Positions 1 to 11,514 of a stretch of DNA of 64,000 nucleotides are shown here, one piece after another. The DNA comes from Phocoena phocoena. Lineage: Eukaryota; Chordata; Mammalia; Artiodactyla; Phocoenidae. The notes below the pieces were generated by a model. The model was not told the DNA's origin and did not search any database. It worked only from the letters and a program-made list of their open reading frames with translations. Positions within the stretch are counted from its first letter, which is position 1, and each line of letters opens with the position of its first letter. The DNA lies in the NCBI RefSeq assembly GCF_963924675.1, contig NC_089238.1:21991815-22055814 (forward strand), given 5' to 3'. Position numbers and translations under genes: made by a program.

Positions 1-1750
1 TTAGCTCGGGATAGAGTCAGCTTCCAGGCCAGGGATAGTGTCAGGAAATGAGCTACGGATAGCGGGAAGACCTTAGTTATTGAGAGCATCCGGGCCTTAG
101 TTACGACGAGTAACGGGGCCTTAATCAGGGCCCGTGCCAGGGCTTGATGTAGGGACAGCGTCAGAGCCTAAGTAATGTACGGCAACACGGCCTGAGTGAG
201 GGACAGTGTCAGGGCATGACTTAGGAATAGTATAAGGGCCTCTGTACAATCAGCCTTAGGGTCTTTGTAAAAGACATTCTCGGGGCCTCCATTAGGGACA
301 TCCTCAGGGCCTCCCTTAGGGACAGCGTCAGAGCTTACTTTGGGAGAGTTTCAGGCCGTTGGTAAGACATGGGTCAGGATATTAGCTCAGGATAATGTCG
401 GGACTTCAGATATTGATGACCGCAGGGCCTTAGAGACAGTGTCAGGGCCTGACGTAGGACGAGCATCAGAGCCTTTGTTAGGTACAGTGTCAGGGACTGA
501 GTTAGGTGTTGTGTCAGGACCTGAGTTAGGACGAGCCTCCAGGCCTCAGTTAGGGGCAGCGTCACGGCCTGGGGACTAATTTCAGGGCCTTAGTTAGGGA
601 CGGCATCAGGGATTTAGTTAGCATAAGAGGCTCGACATTAGTTAAAGGCAAGGTTAGGTTAAGGTCTCGGGATAGTGTCAGGACATGACCTAGGAATAGT
701 GCCAAGACTTCAGGTAGTTAGAGCATCAGGGCCTAATTTAGGACCAGTGTCAGGACTTCAGGTAGGGACAGCGTCAGAGCCGGACTTGGGAAGAGCCACA
801 GGGCCTGAGTGAGGCCTAGCGTCAGGCCCTTAGCTGGGGACACTGTCAGGGCATGACGTAGGAGTAGTAGCATCAGGGCCTTTTTTGTGTCAGCAACGGG
901 GTCTTAGTTAAAGGCATGATCAGGGCATGAGGTAGTCACAGCGTCAAGGCCTCAGGTAGGCATCGCTTCAGGGCTTGAGTTAGGCACAGCCTCAGGCCTT
1001 CACTTAGGGACAGAGACAGGGCTTTCTTAGGGACAGTGTCAGGAACTTGGTTAGAACTGGGTCAGATTCTTAACTCAGGATAGTGTCCGGATTTTAGTTA
1101 TTGTCGGCAGCAGGGCCTCTATTAGGGATATATTCCGGGCCTTAGTTAGAAACAGTGTCAGGGCCTTAGTTAGGACTAATCTGGGCCTTAGTTCTGGAGA
1201 GCATTAGGGCTTCTGTGAGGATAAGAGGCAGGAAATTAGCTCGGGACAGAGTCAGCTTCCAGGCCAGGGATAGTGTCAGGAAATGAGCTAGGGATAGCAT
1301 GAAGACCTTAGTGATTGAGAGCATCAGGGTCTTAGTTGGGACCAGTGTCAGGGGCTTAATCAGGACCAGTGTGAGGGCTTGATGTAGGGACAGCGTCAGA
1401 GCCTAACTAAGGTACGGCAACAGGGCCTAAGTGAGGCCTGTCTTTAGGGCGTGAGTGAGGGACAGTGTCAGGGCATGACGTAGGAGCAGTATAAGGGCCT
1501 CTGTAAGATCAGCCTTAGGGTCTTCGTAAAAGACATTCTCGGGGCCTCTGTTAGGGACATCCTCAGGGCCTCACTTAGGGACAGCGTCAGGGCTCACTTT
1601 GGGACAGTTTCACGACCTTGGTAAGACATGGGTCAGGATATTAGCTCAGGATAATGTCAGGATTTTAGATATTGATGACCGCAGGGCTTTAGAGACAGTG
1701 TCAGGGCCTGACTTAGGAAGAGCATCAGAGCCTTTGTTAGGTACAGTGTC
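1..1750. repeat. 24-bp minisatellite, left block
   Basis: Degenerate tandem repeat of a ~24-bp unit whose typical form is TTAGGGACAGTGTCAGGG followed by CCTTAG; most units keep GTCAGGGCCT. Units differ by several substitutions. A second level is visible: the stretch starting TTAGCTCGGG at position 1 recurs at 1,236, giving a higher-order period of about 1,235 bp (1,259 bp when measured further right because of a unit-sized indel). The block ends abruptly at about 1,750, where L1 sequence begins. Because 24 is divisible by three, reading frames run through several units and give meaningless octapeptide repeats. No gene is seen. Confidence 0.9.
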
Positions 1751-2996
1751 GTCTTTTGGACGATAGCCAAATTTTTAGGTGTGAGGTGATAATCTCATTG
1801 TTCTTTTGATTTGCGTTTCCCTGATGATAAGTGATATTGGTCATCTTTTCGTATGTCTCTTTTCGTATGTCTCTTGGTACGTGCGCTTTGGAAAAATGTT
1901 CGGTCCCATGTTTTAATTGGGGTTTTGGTTTTTGGAGGTTCAGTTGTGCGAGTTCTTCATCTATTTTGGATATGAACCCCTATTCAGACATATTGTTTGC
2001 AACTATTTTCTCCCAGTCGGTAGGCTGCCTCTTCGTTTTGTGGACGGTTTCCTTTGCCATTGCAAAGCTTTAAAGTTGGATGGAGTCCCATTGGTTTATT
2101 CTGCTTTTGTTCCTCTTGCTCGGGGAGACAGATCCAGAAAATATTGCTAAGACGGATGTCAAAGAGCAGACTGCTTACGTTTTCTTCAAGGAGCCTTATG
2201 GCTTCAGGTCTTACATTGAAGTATTTGATTCATTTTGAGGTTGCTTGTGTAGGTGGTATAAGAAAGGATTCCAGTTTGATTCTTGTGCATGTAGTTGTCC
2301 AGTTTTCCCACCACCATTCATTGAAGAGGCTATCTTTTCCCCACTGTATAGTCTCACCTGCTTTGTCGTAGATGAATTGACCGTATATGCCTATGTTTAT
2401 TTTGGGGCTCTCAATTCTGTTCCATGGATCTATGTGTATTTCTTTTGTTCCTCTACCATACTGTCTTGATTATTCTACACACGTAGTATAGTTTGAAACT
2501 GAGAGTGTGATATGTCCAAGTTTGTCCTTCTTTCTTAAGATCGTATTGACTGTTCAGGGACTTTTCTGTTTCCTTACGCATATCAGAATTCTTTGTGCTA
2601 GTTCTCATAAAATTCCATTGGTATTTTGATAAGAATGGCATCAAATCTCTAGATTGCTCTGGGGTGTGGAATCATTTTAACAATATGAATTCTTCCAATC
2701 CATGAACGCATTATATCTGTCCATTTGTCTGTGTCGTCTCCAATTTCTTTCATCAGTGTCTTCCAGTTTTCTGAGTACAGGTCTTTTACCTCCTGGGTTA
2801 GATGTATTCCCAGGTATTTCATTTTTGTTGATACCATTGTCAATGGGTTTGTTTTCTTACTTTCTCATTCTGAAAGTTTGTTGCCAGTGGATAGAGATGC
2901 AACAGATTTCTATAGGTTAATTTTGTATCCTGCAACTTAACTGAATTTCCCAATGAATTCTATTTGTTTTGGGGGGTCACCTTAAGGATTTTCTAA
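1751..2996 (-). mobile_element. L1 fragment, 3' part of ORF2, antisense
   Basis: The plus strand reads as the reverse complement of mammalian L1 ORF2: TTTTGATTTGCGTTTCCCTG near 1,805, the 'ttctcccagtcggtaggctg' region near 2,010, 'ttgttcctctaccatactg' near 2,450, and 'cctgggttagatgtattccc' near 2,790. There are many substitutions and stops in every frame, so this is an old dead copy. A SINE interrupts it at its right side and the same L1 resumes after the SINE. The left edge abuts the minisatellite without a visible poly(T) or target duplication. Confidence 0.85.
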
Positions 2997-3008
2997 ATAA
3001 AACATCAT

Positions 3009-3231
3009 GTCGGGACTTCCCCAGTGGTCCAGAGGTTAATACTCCGCGCTCCCAATGCAGGGGGACTGGGTTCGATCCCTGCTCAGGGAACTAGATCCCA
3101 CACGCATGCCACAACTAAGAGTTCGCATGCCACAACTAAGGAGCCTGCCTGCCGCAACTAAGGAGCTCACCTGCCACAACTAAGACCCAGCGAAACCAGA
3201 ATAAATAAGTGAATGAAAAAATAAATGAAAT
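3009..3231 (+). mobile_element. tRNA-derived CHR-type SINE inserted in L1
   Basis: The element starts at about 3,012 with GGGACTTCCCCAGTGGTCC, carries a Pol III B-box match GGTTCGATCCC at 3,069-3,079, and then repeats of 'gccacaactaagga' typical of cetartiodactyl CHR/Bov-tA type SINEs. It ends in an A-rich tail (GAATGAAAAAATAAATGAA). A 12-bp target-site duplication ATAAAACATCAT lies at 2,997-3,008 and 3,232-3,243. This shows a clean retroposition into the antisense L1. Subfamily assignment is from memory of the family, not from a search. Confidence 0.85.
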
Positions 3232-3243
3232 ATAAAACATCAT

Positions 3244-3360
3244 CTCATCTACATACAGTGGCAGTTTTACTTTTTCCTCTGCCATTGGATCCCTTTTATT
3301 TCTTTTTCTCATGTAATTACTATGTCTAGGACTTCCTAGACCATGTTGAATGAAAGTGGT
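3244..3360 (-). mobile_element. L1 fragment, continuation after the SINE
   Basis: Antisense L1 ORF2 resumes after the SINE target duplication. The text 'tctacatacagtggcagttt' and 'gaccatgttgaatgaaagtgg' matches the known L1 ORF2 antisense order, so it is continuous with the fragment ending at 2,996. It stops near 3,360 where unrelated GC-rich sequence begins. Confidence 0.75.
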
Positions 3361-3529
3361 GAGAGCGGTCGGGGTTAGAGTTAGGTTTAAGCAGGATCCG
3401 CCCTCTTCCCCTTCCTCCCTCCCCATCACTCTGAGGCCTCCAGGAAGGACAGGACTCGTCCTGGGTCACACATGACTCAGGGAGTTGAACTGGACCACCG
3501 TTTCTCTGCCCCACAGTCCTGGGCATAGT
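3361..3529. other. Unassigned sequence between two L1 pieces
   Basis: About 170 bp of mixed pyrimidine-rich sequence (for example 'cctcttccccttcctccctcc' near 3,400). I recognise no repeat family or gene here. It ends with a CCCACAG near 3,515 that resembles a splice acceptor, but nothing downstream supports an exon. Confidence 0.4.
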
Positions 3530-4030
3530 TTTGTATACTATCTCTGTACCTTCTTTGACCAGGTGTCTATTTAGAGCTTGCCCTATTTTTAATGGGGTTG
3601 TGTTGTAGTTCTTTGTCTATTTTGAGACAAATTCTTTATTAGATAGGTTTGCAGTTTTTCTTCCCCCAGTGTGTGTTGTCTCTTGATTTTCTGAATGAGG
3701 TTTTTCACACAGTAGAAATCTTTAATTTTATAAAGTCCACAGAATCCCTTGTTTTTCTTTCTGGACTCCTTGTTTGTGTTGTGCGTTAAAACCACAAAGC
3801 TTGTGATGGACACGACCAAGCCCAAGCTCATATCAATATTCTTTTATGTTTTCTCCTATAATTTTGAATAGTTTTGCATTTAAAACTTGTCTCTGAATCA
3901 TTTTGAGTGAATTTGGTGTAAGTTGTAAAGCTCGTGTCTACATCCATTTTATTCCATATGGTTTCCAATTCATTGTTCCCTAACTACATTGGAGAATCTA
4001 TGAGATATTGTCTTCATTTGTTTGATGTCC
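3530..4030 (-). mobile_element. Old L1 fragment, antisense ORF2
   Basis: Reads as a diverged reverse complement of L1 ORF2. Landmarks are 'ttctttgtctattttgagac' near 3,610, 'attttgagtgaatttggtg' near 3,902 and 'ccatatggtttccaattcatt' near 3,955. Divergence is higher than in the 1,751-3,360 piece, so this is likely an older or different L1 subfamily. The right end fades into GC-rich sequence near 4,030. Confidence 0.65.
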
Positions 4031-4775
4031 ACACTTTAATGGGTTCAGCAGTTCTGCCAGCAGGGTCTCTGTCTCCAGTGACCCGTGAGGGAGGGGCGGC
4101 CTGCACATCCCGCACCGACCACAGGGTGGCGCTGATCCCGCCTCTGTGACCCACAGCGGATGCGCCTTCCCCGCGGACCCCGTTCTGAGCGCAGCTGAGG
4201 GGAGTTGTGTCTCCTCAGGCACCGCCGGGTTGTGGCTGCTGACGGGCGCTCGGCCTCCTCAAGGACTCGCTGTGGTTTCGGCTTCAGGACAACGTGGGGC
4301 TGCGTCCACGCTGTTGGGAGCTGGGTTTCCTGAGGACGCAGGCGACGCCGGAGGAACAGGTGAGGAGACAGTGAGGAACAGTGGGGAGAAGCTTCCTGGG
4401 GGCGACTGACGGCTGCGGGGGTCCGTCTTCATGCGACCCAGGAAGACGTTGGTGTGCAAAGCTGGGTTTTTGGTCAGGCTGGTGTGCGGTGGAGCCGCGT
4501 GGGTTATGGGGTGTGCAGTCTTCCCCGCACCGTTTACCGTGGGGCTGCCCTTCCGCTTGGTGTGTCCTTGGCCCCCTTGTCGTAACTTAATGGCCCCCTC
4601 CCCCCACCAACGTGCAGGATGTGTTCTGGGCTCTCTGTCCAGTCCCTCTGGTCTGTGCGCCTGCTTTGAGCCAGTTCCGCACTGTTTTGGGGACTGTAGC
4701 TTCGGGATGAAGTGTGAAGTCAGGGAGGGAGATGCCTGCGGCCTGTTCTCCTTTCTCAGGGTCTCCTTGGCTCTT
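4031..4775. other. GC-rich, CpG-containing unassigned stretch
   Basis: About 745 bp of GC-rich sequence with many CpGs, unlike the AT-rich L1 on its left. An acceptor-like CTCCTCAG ends at 4,218 and a donor-like ACAG|GTGAGG lies at 4,356-4,365. They bound 141 bp that is open in a plus frame running 4,146-4,409. No protein family is recognised in that frame. It could be a fragment of an old gene, a CpG-rich promoter relic, or chance. The right end is where segment A begins. Confidence 0.35.
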
Positions 4776-4799
4776 CGGGGTCCTTTGTGGCTCCACACA

Positions 4800-5185
4800 C
4801 ATCTTAGGAGGATTTGCTCCATTTCTGTGAAAAACACCGTTGGAATTTCAGGACGGCCTGCCTTCCCTGTGTGCACTGCTTTGGGTTGAATGGACATTTT
4901 AGCAACAGTAATTCTTGCATTCCAGGAGCACGGGGAGTCTTTCCACCGACTTGTGTCTTCTTCAATGTCTTCATGAGTGTCTTAAAGTTTTCAGGTCTTT
5001 CACATCCTCGGTGAAATTTATTCCCTGCTATTTTGTTCTTTTTGATGCAGTTGTAAATAGGTTTTTTTTTTCTCTTTCTGATAGTTCATTATTAGTGTTT
5101 AGAAATGCAGTTGCGCTGTGTGTACTGATTTTGTGTCTTTACTGAATTCATTTATTATTTCTGACAGTTTTTTTTGGTGGAATGA
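4800..5185 (-). mobile_element. L1 fragment in segment A, antisense ORF2
   Basis: Antisense L1 ORF2 with landmarks 'ggaggatttgctccatttctg' near 4,808, 'tggacattttagcaacagta' near 4,890 and 'ttattccctgctattttgtt' near 5,018. It ends near 5,185 after a short T run. The same piece is in segment A', so the insertion predates the duplication. Confidence 0.75.
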
Positions 5186-5911
5186 TGTGGAAAATTGAAC
5201 TTCCAAAATCCTGCAGTTTCTACCACATCCAAGTCATCCACAACAGGGAGGAAAGGGAAGTCCTTCATATTGGGAAGTCCTAGGACCCTTCCGGGGCTCC
5301 CCACCTGCTTACCCTTGGTCGGTGTCCTCGGTCCACCTGTGCAGACAGGTCAGGATCCCCTCTAGAGGCTCCCAAACGCTTCACCCCTACATCCTCCCCG
5401 GGGTCGGCCCGTGTCCTGTCGGGATGTTCCACCCTCAGGAAGCCCCCAAGTACATGGCAAGGGCGGACATCAGGCCTGCTGCGTGCACTGCTGTGCGTCC
5501 TGCCGTATACACAGGCATGACACTGCCCAGGGTGCAGGAAAGGCAGCCTTACCTCGGGACGTGGAGAGAGGGGCTGCCCACAGGGTAAACGTTAGCTTTC
5601 GGCTCACCAGGCAAGGGCAGCCGGATTCTCGCTCCTTGGACCCTTTCTCACCCGGCCAGACCATGACCCGGCTTTGTTCCCACCCCTGTTGTCCCTCCTT
5701 TGGCCTCGCTCTTGTGAGCAGAGCAGGACAGTGTGGTCTGTGGTTACAGGCTGAGACACACAGACACTGGCTGAACTGCGTGCACCCACCGGACCCCATG
5801 GAACGGGCACTGCACCAGGGCCTGTGTGGTTGGGTTCACCTGCCCACAGAGACGCCGGGTCTCTGTCTGGCTCCAGAGGTCACCTTGAGTCTGACCGGAG
5901 TGTCCGTGCTC
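5186..5911. other. Unassigned GC-rich part of segment A
   Basis: About 725 bp present in both copies of A. Open frames exist on both strands, but the two copies differ by stops and indels relative to each other and no family is recognisable. No promoter, RNA gene or repeat was identified. Confidence 0.4.
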
Positions 5912-6927
5912 CTATAATGTTGTGTTAATTTCTACTGTACAGCAAAGTGATTCATATATACAAACATACATATATACATATTTTTCATATTCTTTTCCAT
6001 TATGGTTAATTACAGGGTATTGAATACAGTTCCCTGTGCTGTACCGTAAGACCTTGTTTATCCATCCTATATATAATAATTTGCATCTACTAATCCCAAA
6101 CTCCCAATCCATCCCTCTCCCATGTCTTCCTTGTCTGACTTGACAACCACAAGTCTGTTTTCTATATTTGTGAGTGTGTTTTTGTTCTGTAGATAGGTTC
6201 ATTTGTGTCTCATTTTATAATCCACATATAACTGATATCATATGGTATGTGTTGTTCTCTGTCTGACTTACTTCACTTTGTATGATAATCTCTAGGTCCA
6301 TCCGTGTAGCTGCAGATGGCATTAGTTCACTCTGTTTTATGGCTGAGTAATATTCCATTGTATGTATGTACCACATCTTCTATATCCATTCATCTGTTGA
6401 GGGACACTCAGGTTGCTTCCGTGTCTTGGCTATTGTGAAGAGTGCTGCTGTGAATGCTGGGGTGCACGTATCTTTTCGAATTATAGTTTTGTCTGGATGT
6501 GTGCCCAGGAGTGAGATTGCTGGTTAATAGGGTAATTCTACTTTTAGTTTTTGAGGAACTTCCATACTGTTTTCCATAGCGGCTGCATCAATTTACATTC
6601 CCACCAGTAGTGTAGGAGGGTTCCCTTTTCTCCACACCCCTTGCAGCATTTATTTCTAGACATTTTAAAGATGACCATTCTGACCACTACAGGGTGATAA
6701 CTCACTGTAGTTTTGATTTGCATTCTCTACTAATTAGCGATGTGGAGCATCTTTTCACGTGCCTCTTGGCCATCTGTACGTCCTTGGAGAAATGTCTATT
6801 TAGACCTTCTAAAATTCTGCCAATTTTTTGATGTTTTTTCTCTTTTGAGTTGTATGAGCTGTTTGTATATTTTAGAATTAAGCCCTTGTTGGTCACATCA
6901 TTTGCAGGTATTTTCTCCCAAACAGTG
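5912..6927 (-). mobile_element. L1 3' end, antisense half of a 5'-inverted L1
   Basis: Antisense cetartiodactyl L1 3' region: 'ctactgtacagcaaagtgat' near 5,935, 'gggtattgaatacagttccc' near 6,016, 'gctgagtaatattccattg' near 6,342 and 'ttttctcccaaacagtg' ending near 6,927. It is followed at once by upstream L1 sequence in the opposite orientation, the signature of twin priming. The expected poly(T) at the left edge is missing, so the extreme 3' end is lost. Confidence 0.85.
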
Positions 6928-7285
6928 AGCACAGGTTCTGGAACAACTGGATCCCCACATGCAGAAGAGTAAAGTTGGACCCTAACCTCCCCCCACCTCA
7001 TATACAAAATCAACGCAAAATGGACCGAAGGCCTAGATGCAAGAACCAAAATTATAAAACTCCTAGAAGAAAACATGAGAGTAAATCTTCATGGCCTTGG
7101 ATTTGGTCATGATTTCTTAGATCTACCAAAAGCACAAGCAACAAAAGACAAAATAGATGAATTGGACTTCCTCAAGATGAAAAACAGTTGTGTATAAAAG
7201 GAGCAAGGAATAAGATAATCCACCATCCAGAATGGCCCAAGATGTTTGCAAACCATGTATCTGATAAAGGACTGTAGCCCAGCAG
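6928..7285 (+). mobile_element. L1 ORF2, inverted 5' half of the same insertion
   Basis: Sense L1 ORF2: 'ggaacaactggatccccacat' near 6,940, 'aaaactcctagaagaaaaca' near 7,056, 'accaaaagcacaagcaacaa' near 7,127 and 'aaccatgtatctgataaagg' near 7,250. Its end overlaps by a few tens of bases the ORF2 region where the antisense half stops. This fits one inverted insertion with a small duplication at the inversion joint. Confidence 0.8.
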
Positions 7286-8217
7286 CGAAGCCCCCAGTGG
7301 TCCAGTGGAGTGTCTGTGCGGCCCCTCCCGTCCTCGGTGATCAGGGGATTTCAGGCCCCACAGCACCCAAGGGGTGGATACGGGTCATCCTCAGCACCCT
7401 CAGGGAGTGAGTGCTGGATGGTTTTGAGCCCAGATGCACTCCCATTACTGCCCTCAAAGGCTGAAGGCTTCAGCATGCCTCCAGAAGGACACAGAGTATT
7501 TGCAAGTCTTTGAGAACCAAGAGAACAGTCTTCACTTTTCTGAAAGGGCATCTTATTATTTCACACCATGACCATTTTCAATCTGGCTCTCAGGGGTGCC
7601 CTCCCACCTCCCTGATTTCTCTGAGAGTGGCCATGGGGGTTTGGCTGTCCCCAGTCCCCACACCAGGTGACAAGGCCAGTGGGGCCAGACCCTGGTGGTC
7701 CTTAGCTTCGCTGGAGACTAACCCAGACTCTCAGCCTGCGATTGAACGTGGACGCCCCTGCTTCTCCCCGTCACCAATTCTCATCTCCTCCTCTGTCTGT
7801 CTTTCTCTTGCTTTTCAGCCTCAGATTTACCTGACGGCCACCACTCACAGCTCCCGAAGAGCCCAGAGATTTCTCCTGGAAGGAAAGGTTCTGGAAAATC
7901 AGAGGGATAAATAAAGGATGCAGCTGATTCCCGCCTTGTGCTGACGCCCAAGAGGGTGAGGAGAGTGAGTGTTTTCTCCTTATAATTTTAAATCCTCCAA
8001 GTAATAGATCATTATGTGGGGATGGGGGGGATCCAGTGTTCTCCTGCTCATTCTAAGAATGTCATTCCTGGATTTTAGTGTGGTAAATAATTTATATTAT
8101 CAATATGCAGAGGGGGCGATGTCCATTAAACAGTGTTAGAGGTAACTCCAAGGGATTTACAACAAACAAGGACAGAGAACCCTGTGTCCAGACACTGGCT
8201 GTGAGGCTCCTACCCTG
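7286..8217 (+). other. Unassigned tail of segment A with terminal-exon-like stretch
   Basis: No family is recognised. A pyrimidine tract with TTGCTTTTCAG ends at 7,818, followed by 96 open bases to a TAA that overlaps an AATAAA at 7,910-7,915, which looks like a last exon with a poly(A) signal. In the second copy the same place has a 1-bp deletion near 49,087 that breaks the frame, so there is no sign of coding constraint. From 8,150 the tail runs to the array junction at 8,217. Confidence 0.35.
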
Positions 8218-11200
8218 AGGCCTCCTACGTCCTCGGGGACGAGGGCCAGTGTGGCGTCAGGCTCTAACTGCTGGGCTCTTCCACGTTTCCTGATGTGCTC
8301 CCAGTGGTGCGAGGACACCCCTGCCAGGTTCCCATCCCCAAGCAGTTGTGGGCCTTCTGCTCTGAGGTCCCAAAGGTTGGCTTGCACACACTTTCATGGT
8401 GTGGGGCCCTCTGGTGTGAGTTTACTGCGTCCTGGATGCCATAGCCTCGACTCTACGGGCCAGCTGCTGGGGGGTTCAAACTGCGGGATTCCTCACCTTT
8501 TTTATTCCATGGGGCCTCCGCTGTGAGGCTCCTCCTGCCTGCCTCACTCCCAGCCCCTTCGTGATGTGGGTCCTCTGATTTGTGGCAACATGTGCTAGTT
8601 TCCTCAACTTTCGATTATGTGGATGTGATCCCACTGGTGTGTGGACACTCTTCCTGGTTCCCATTCCCTTGGTGACGTGGGCCCTCTGACAAGAGTCTTA
8701 TCCTGGCTGGGTGCCTCACCCTTCTGTGACGTGGGCCCTCTGCTGTGAGGTCACTCCTGCCTGGCTGGCACACTTCGCCTTGGCGACGTGGGCCCTCTGG
8801 TGGCAGTTGGAGCCTGCTGTGCGCCTCCTCCCCTGGGTGATGAGGGCCATCTTGCATCATGCTTGAAGTAGTGGGCTTCCCACGTTTTCTGATGTGCACC
8901 CAGTGATGCCAGGACACTCCTGCCAGGTTCCCATGCCCATGGAGATGTGGGCCTTCTGCTCTGTGATCCCAAAGGCTGGGTTGCTCACAGTTTCATAATG
9001 TGGGCTCTCTGCTGTGAGTTCACTCCAGCCTGGATCCCATAGCTTCGGTGCTCTGGGCCCCGTGCTGGGAGGTTCCAACTGCTGGATTCCTCACCTTTCT
9101 CATTCTATGGGGCCTCTGTTGTGAGGCTCCTTCTGCCTTCCTCACTCCAAGTCCCTTCGTGATGTGGGTCCTCTGATTTGAGGGCATATGTGCTGGGTTC
9201 CGCACCTTTCGTTGATGTGGCCACACTGGTGTGAGGACACTCCGGCCTGGTTTCCATCCCCTTGGTGATGTGGGCCCTCTGGCAAGAGTCTTATCCTGGC
9301 TGGGTTCCTCACCCTTCTGTGAGGTAGGCCCTCTGCTCTGAGGTCATTCCTGCCTGGCTGGCACACGTCGCCTTGGCGACGTGGGCCTTCTGGTGGCAGT
9401 TGGAGCCTGCTGGGGGCCTCTTGCCCTCGGTGATGAGGGCCGTCTGGCGTCAGGCCCTGACTGCTGTGCTCCCCACATTTTCAGATGTGTGCCCAGTGGT
9501 GCATGGACAGTCCCGCCAGTTTCCCATCCCAATCGGGATGTGGGCCTTCTGCCCTGAGGTCCCAACATCTGGGTTGCTCACGGTTTCATGATGTGGGCCC
9601 TCTGCTGTGAGTTCACTCAGGCCTGGATCCCATAGCTTCCATGCTCTGGGCCACCTGCTGGGAGATTTCAACTGCGGGATTCGTCACCTTTTTATTCTTT
9701 GGGGCCTCTGTTGTGAGGCTCCTCTTGCCTGCCTCATTCACAGCCCCTTCCTGATGTGGGTCCTCTGATCTGAGGCCACATGTGCGGGTTTCCTCACCTT
9801 TCGTTGATGTGGATGTGATCCCACTGGTGTGAAGGCACTCCTGCCTGGTTCCCATCCCCTTAGTGACGTGGCCTCTCTGGAGAGACTCTGATCCTGGCTG
9901 GGTCCCTCACCCTTCTGTGACGTGGGCGCTCTGCTGTGAGGCCACTCCTGCCTGGCTGGCACACTTCGCCTTGGCGACGTGGGCCCTCTGGTGGCAGTTG
10001 GAGCCTGCTGGGCGCCTCCTCCCCTGGGTGATGTTGGCCCGCTGGCGTCAGGCTTTTAACGAGTGGGCTCCCCACGTTTTCGGATGAGCACCCAGTGATG
10101 CCAGGACACTCCTGCCAGGTTCCCATTCCCAGGGGTATGTTGGCCTTATGCTCTGTGGTCCCAACGGCTGGGTTTCCCACACTTTCCTAATGTGGGGCCT
10201 CTGCTGTGAGTTCACTCCGGCCTGGATCCCATAGCTTCGGCGCTCTGGGCCGCGTGCTGGGATGTTCGAACTGCTAGATTCCTCACCTTTTTTATTCTGT
10301 GTGCCATCTGTTGTGAGGCTCCTCCTGCCTTCCTCACTCCAAGCCCCTTCGTGTTGTGGGTCCTCTTATTTGAAGCCACAAGTGCTGGGTTCCGCACCCT
10401 TCGTCCGTGTGGCCACGCTGGTGTGAAGACACTCCTGCCTTGTTTCCACCCCCTTGGTGATGTGGGCTCTCTGATGAGAGTCTGAACATGGCTGGGTTCC
10501 TCACCCTTCTGTGAGGTGGGCCCTCTGCTGTGAGGTTACTCCTGGTTGGCTGGCACACGTCTCCTTGGCGACGTGGGCCTTCAGGTGGCAGTTGGAGCCT
10601 GCTGGGAGCCTCCTGCCCTCGGTGATTTGGGCCCTTTGGCGTCAGGCCCTAACTGCTGGGCTCCCCACACTTTCAGATGTATGCCCAGTGGTGCGTGGAC
10701 AGTCCTGCCAGTTTCCCATCCCAATCGGGATGTGGGCCTTCTGCCCTGAGGTCCCAACGTCTGGGTTGCTCACAGTTTCATGGTGTGGGTCCTCTGCTGT
10801 GAATTCACTCCGGCCTGGATCCCGTAGTTTCGGTGCTCTTGGCCGCGTGCTGGGAGATGCCAACTGCTGGATTCCTCACCTTTTTTATTCTATGGGCCCT
10901 CTGTTGTGAGGCTCCTCCTGCCTTCCTCACTCCAAGCCCCTTCGTGATGTGGGTCCTCTTATTTAAAGCCACATTTGCTGGGTTCCGCAAACCTTTCGTC
11001 GATGGGGCCACGCTGGTGTGAGGACACTCCTGCCTGGTGTCCATCCCCTAGGTGATGTGGGCTCTCTGATGAGAGTCTGAATCTGGCTGGGTTCCTCACC
11101 CTTCTGTGCGGTGGGCCCTCTGCTCTGAGGTCACTCCGGCCTGGCTGGCACACGTCGCCTTGGAGACGTGGGCCCTCTGCTGTCTGTTGGAACCTGCTGC

Positions 11201-11514
11201 GAGCCTCCTCACCTCGGTGACGATGCGCTCTGGCGTCAGAACCTAACTGCTGGTCTCCCCACGTTTTCTTATGTGCGCCCAGTGGTACGAGGACACTCCT
11301 GCCAGGTGTCCATCCCCATGTGGATGTGGGCCTTCTGCTCTGTGGTCCCAATGACTGGGTTGCTCAGTTTCATGATGTGGGGCTCTCTGGTGTGAGTTCA
11401 CTCCTGCCTGGATCCCATAGCCTTGGTGCTCTGGGCCACCGGCTGCGAGGTCACTCGCGGCTGGCGCACGTCGCCTTGGCGACGTGGGCCCTCTGGGGTC
11501 AGTTGGAGCCTGCT
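8218..11514 (+). repeat. Higher-order unit 1 (type A, edge unit)
   Basis: Module order M1-M2-M3-M4-M5-M6, starting about 48 bp inside M1. The first ~30 bp (CCTCCTACGTCCTCGGGGAC) are diverged from the unit consensus. It carries CCTCAACTTTCG near 8,610 and GTGTGTGGACAC near 8,640, variants seen elsewhere only in unit 12. Confidence 0.9.

Larger units (their letters stand above)
4776..8217 (+). repeat. Segment A: left copy of a 3.4 kb direct duplication
   Basis: This block matches 46,004-49,441 end to end in the same orientation, with a few percent substitutions by eye and small indels. Both copies start at TCTTCGGGGTCC and both end at CTACCCTGAG. It carries an antisense L1 piece, a unique GC-rich part, a twin-primed L1, and a unique tail, in the same order in both copies. 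The left copy runs directly into the macrosatellite; the right copy is entered from it. The two copies therefore bracket the array. Confidence 0.9.

Noticed and set aside
1..1750. True telomeric or interstitial telomere repeat
   Set aside because: TTAGGG occurs about once per 24-bp unit, never in uninterrupted tandem.
3009..3231. tRNA gene suggested by the GGTTCGATCCC B box
   Set aside because: It is the tRNA-like head of a SINE with an A-rich tail and target duplication, not a foldable tRNA.
4259..4897. 212-codon minus-strand frame
   Set aside because: It runs across unassigned GC-rich sequence into an antisense L1 fragment and shows no recognisable domain.
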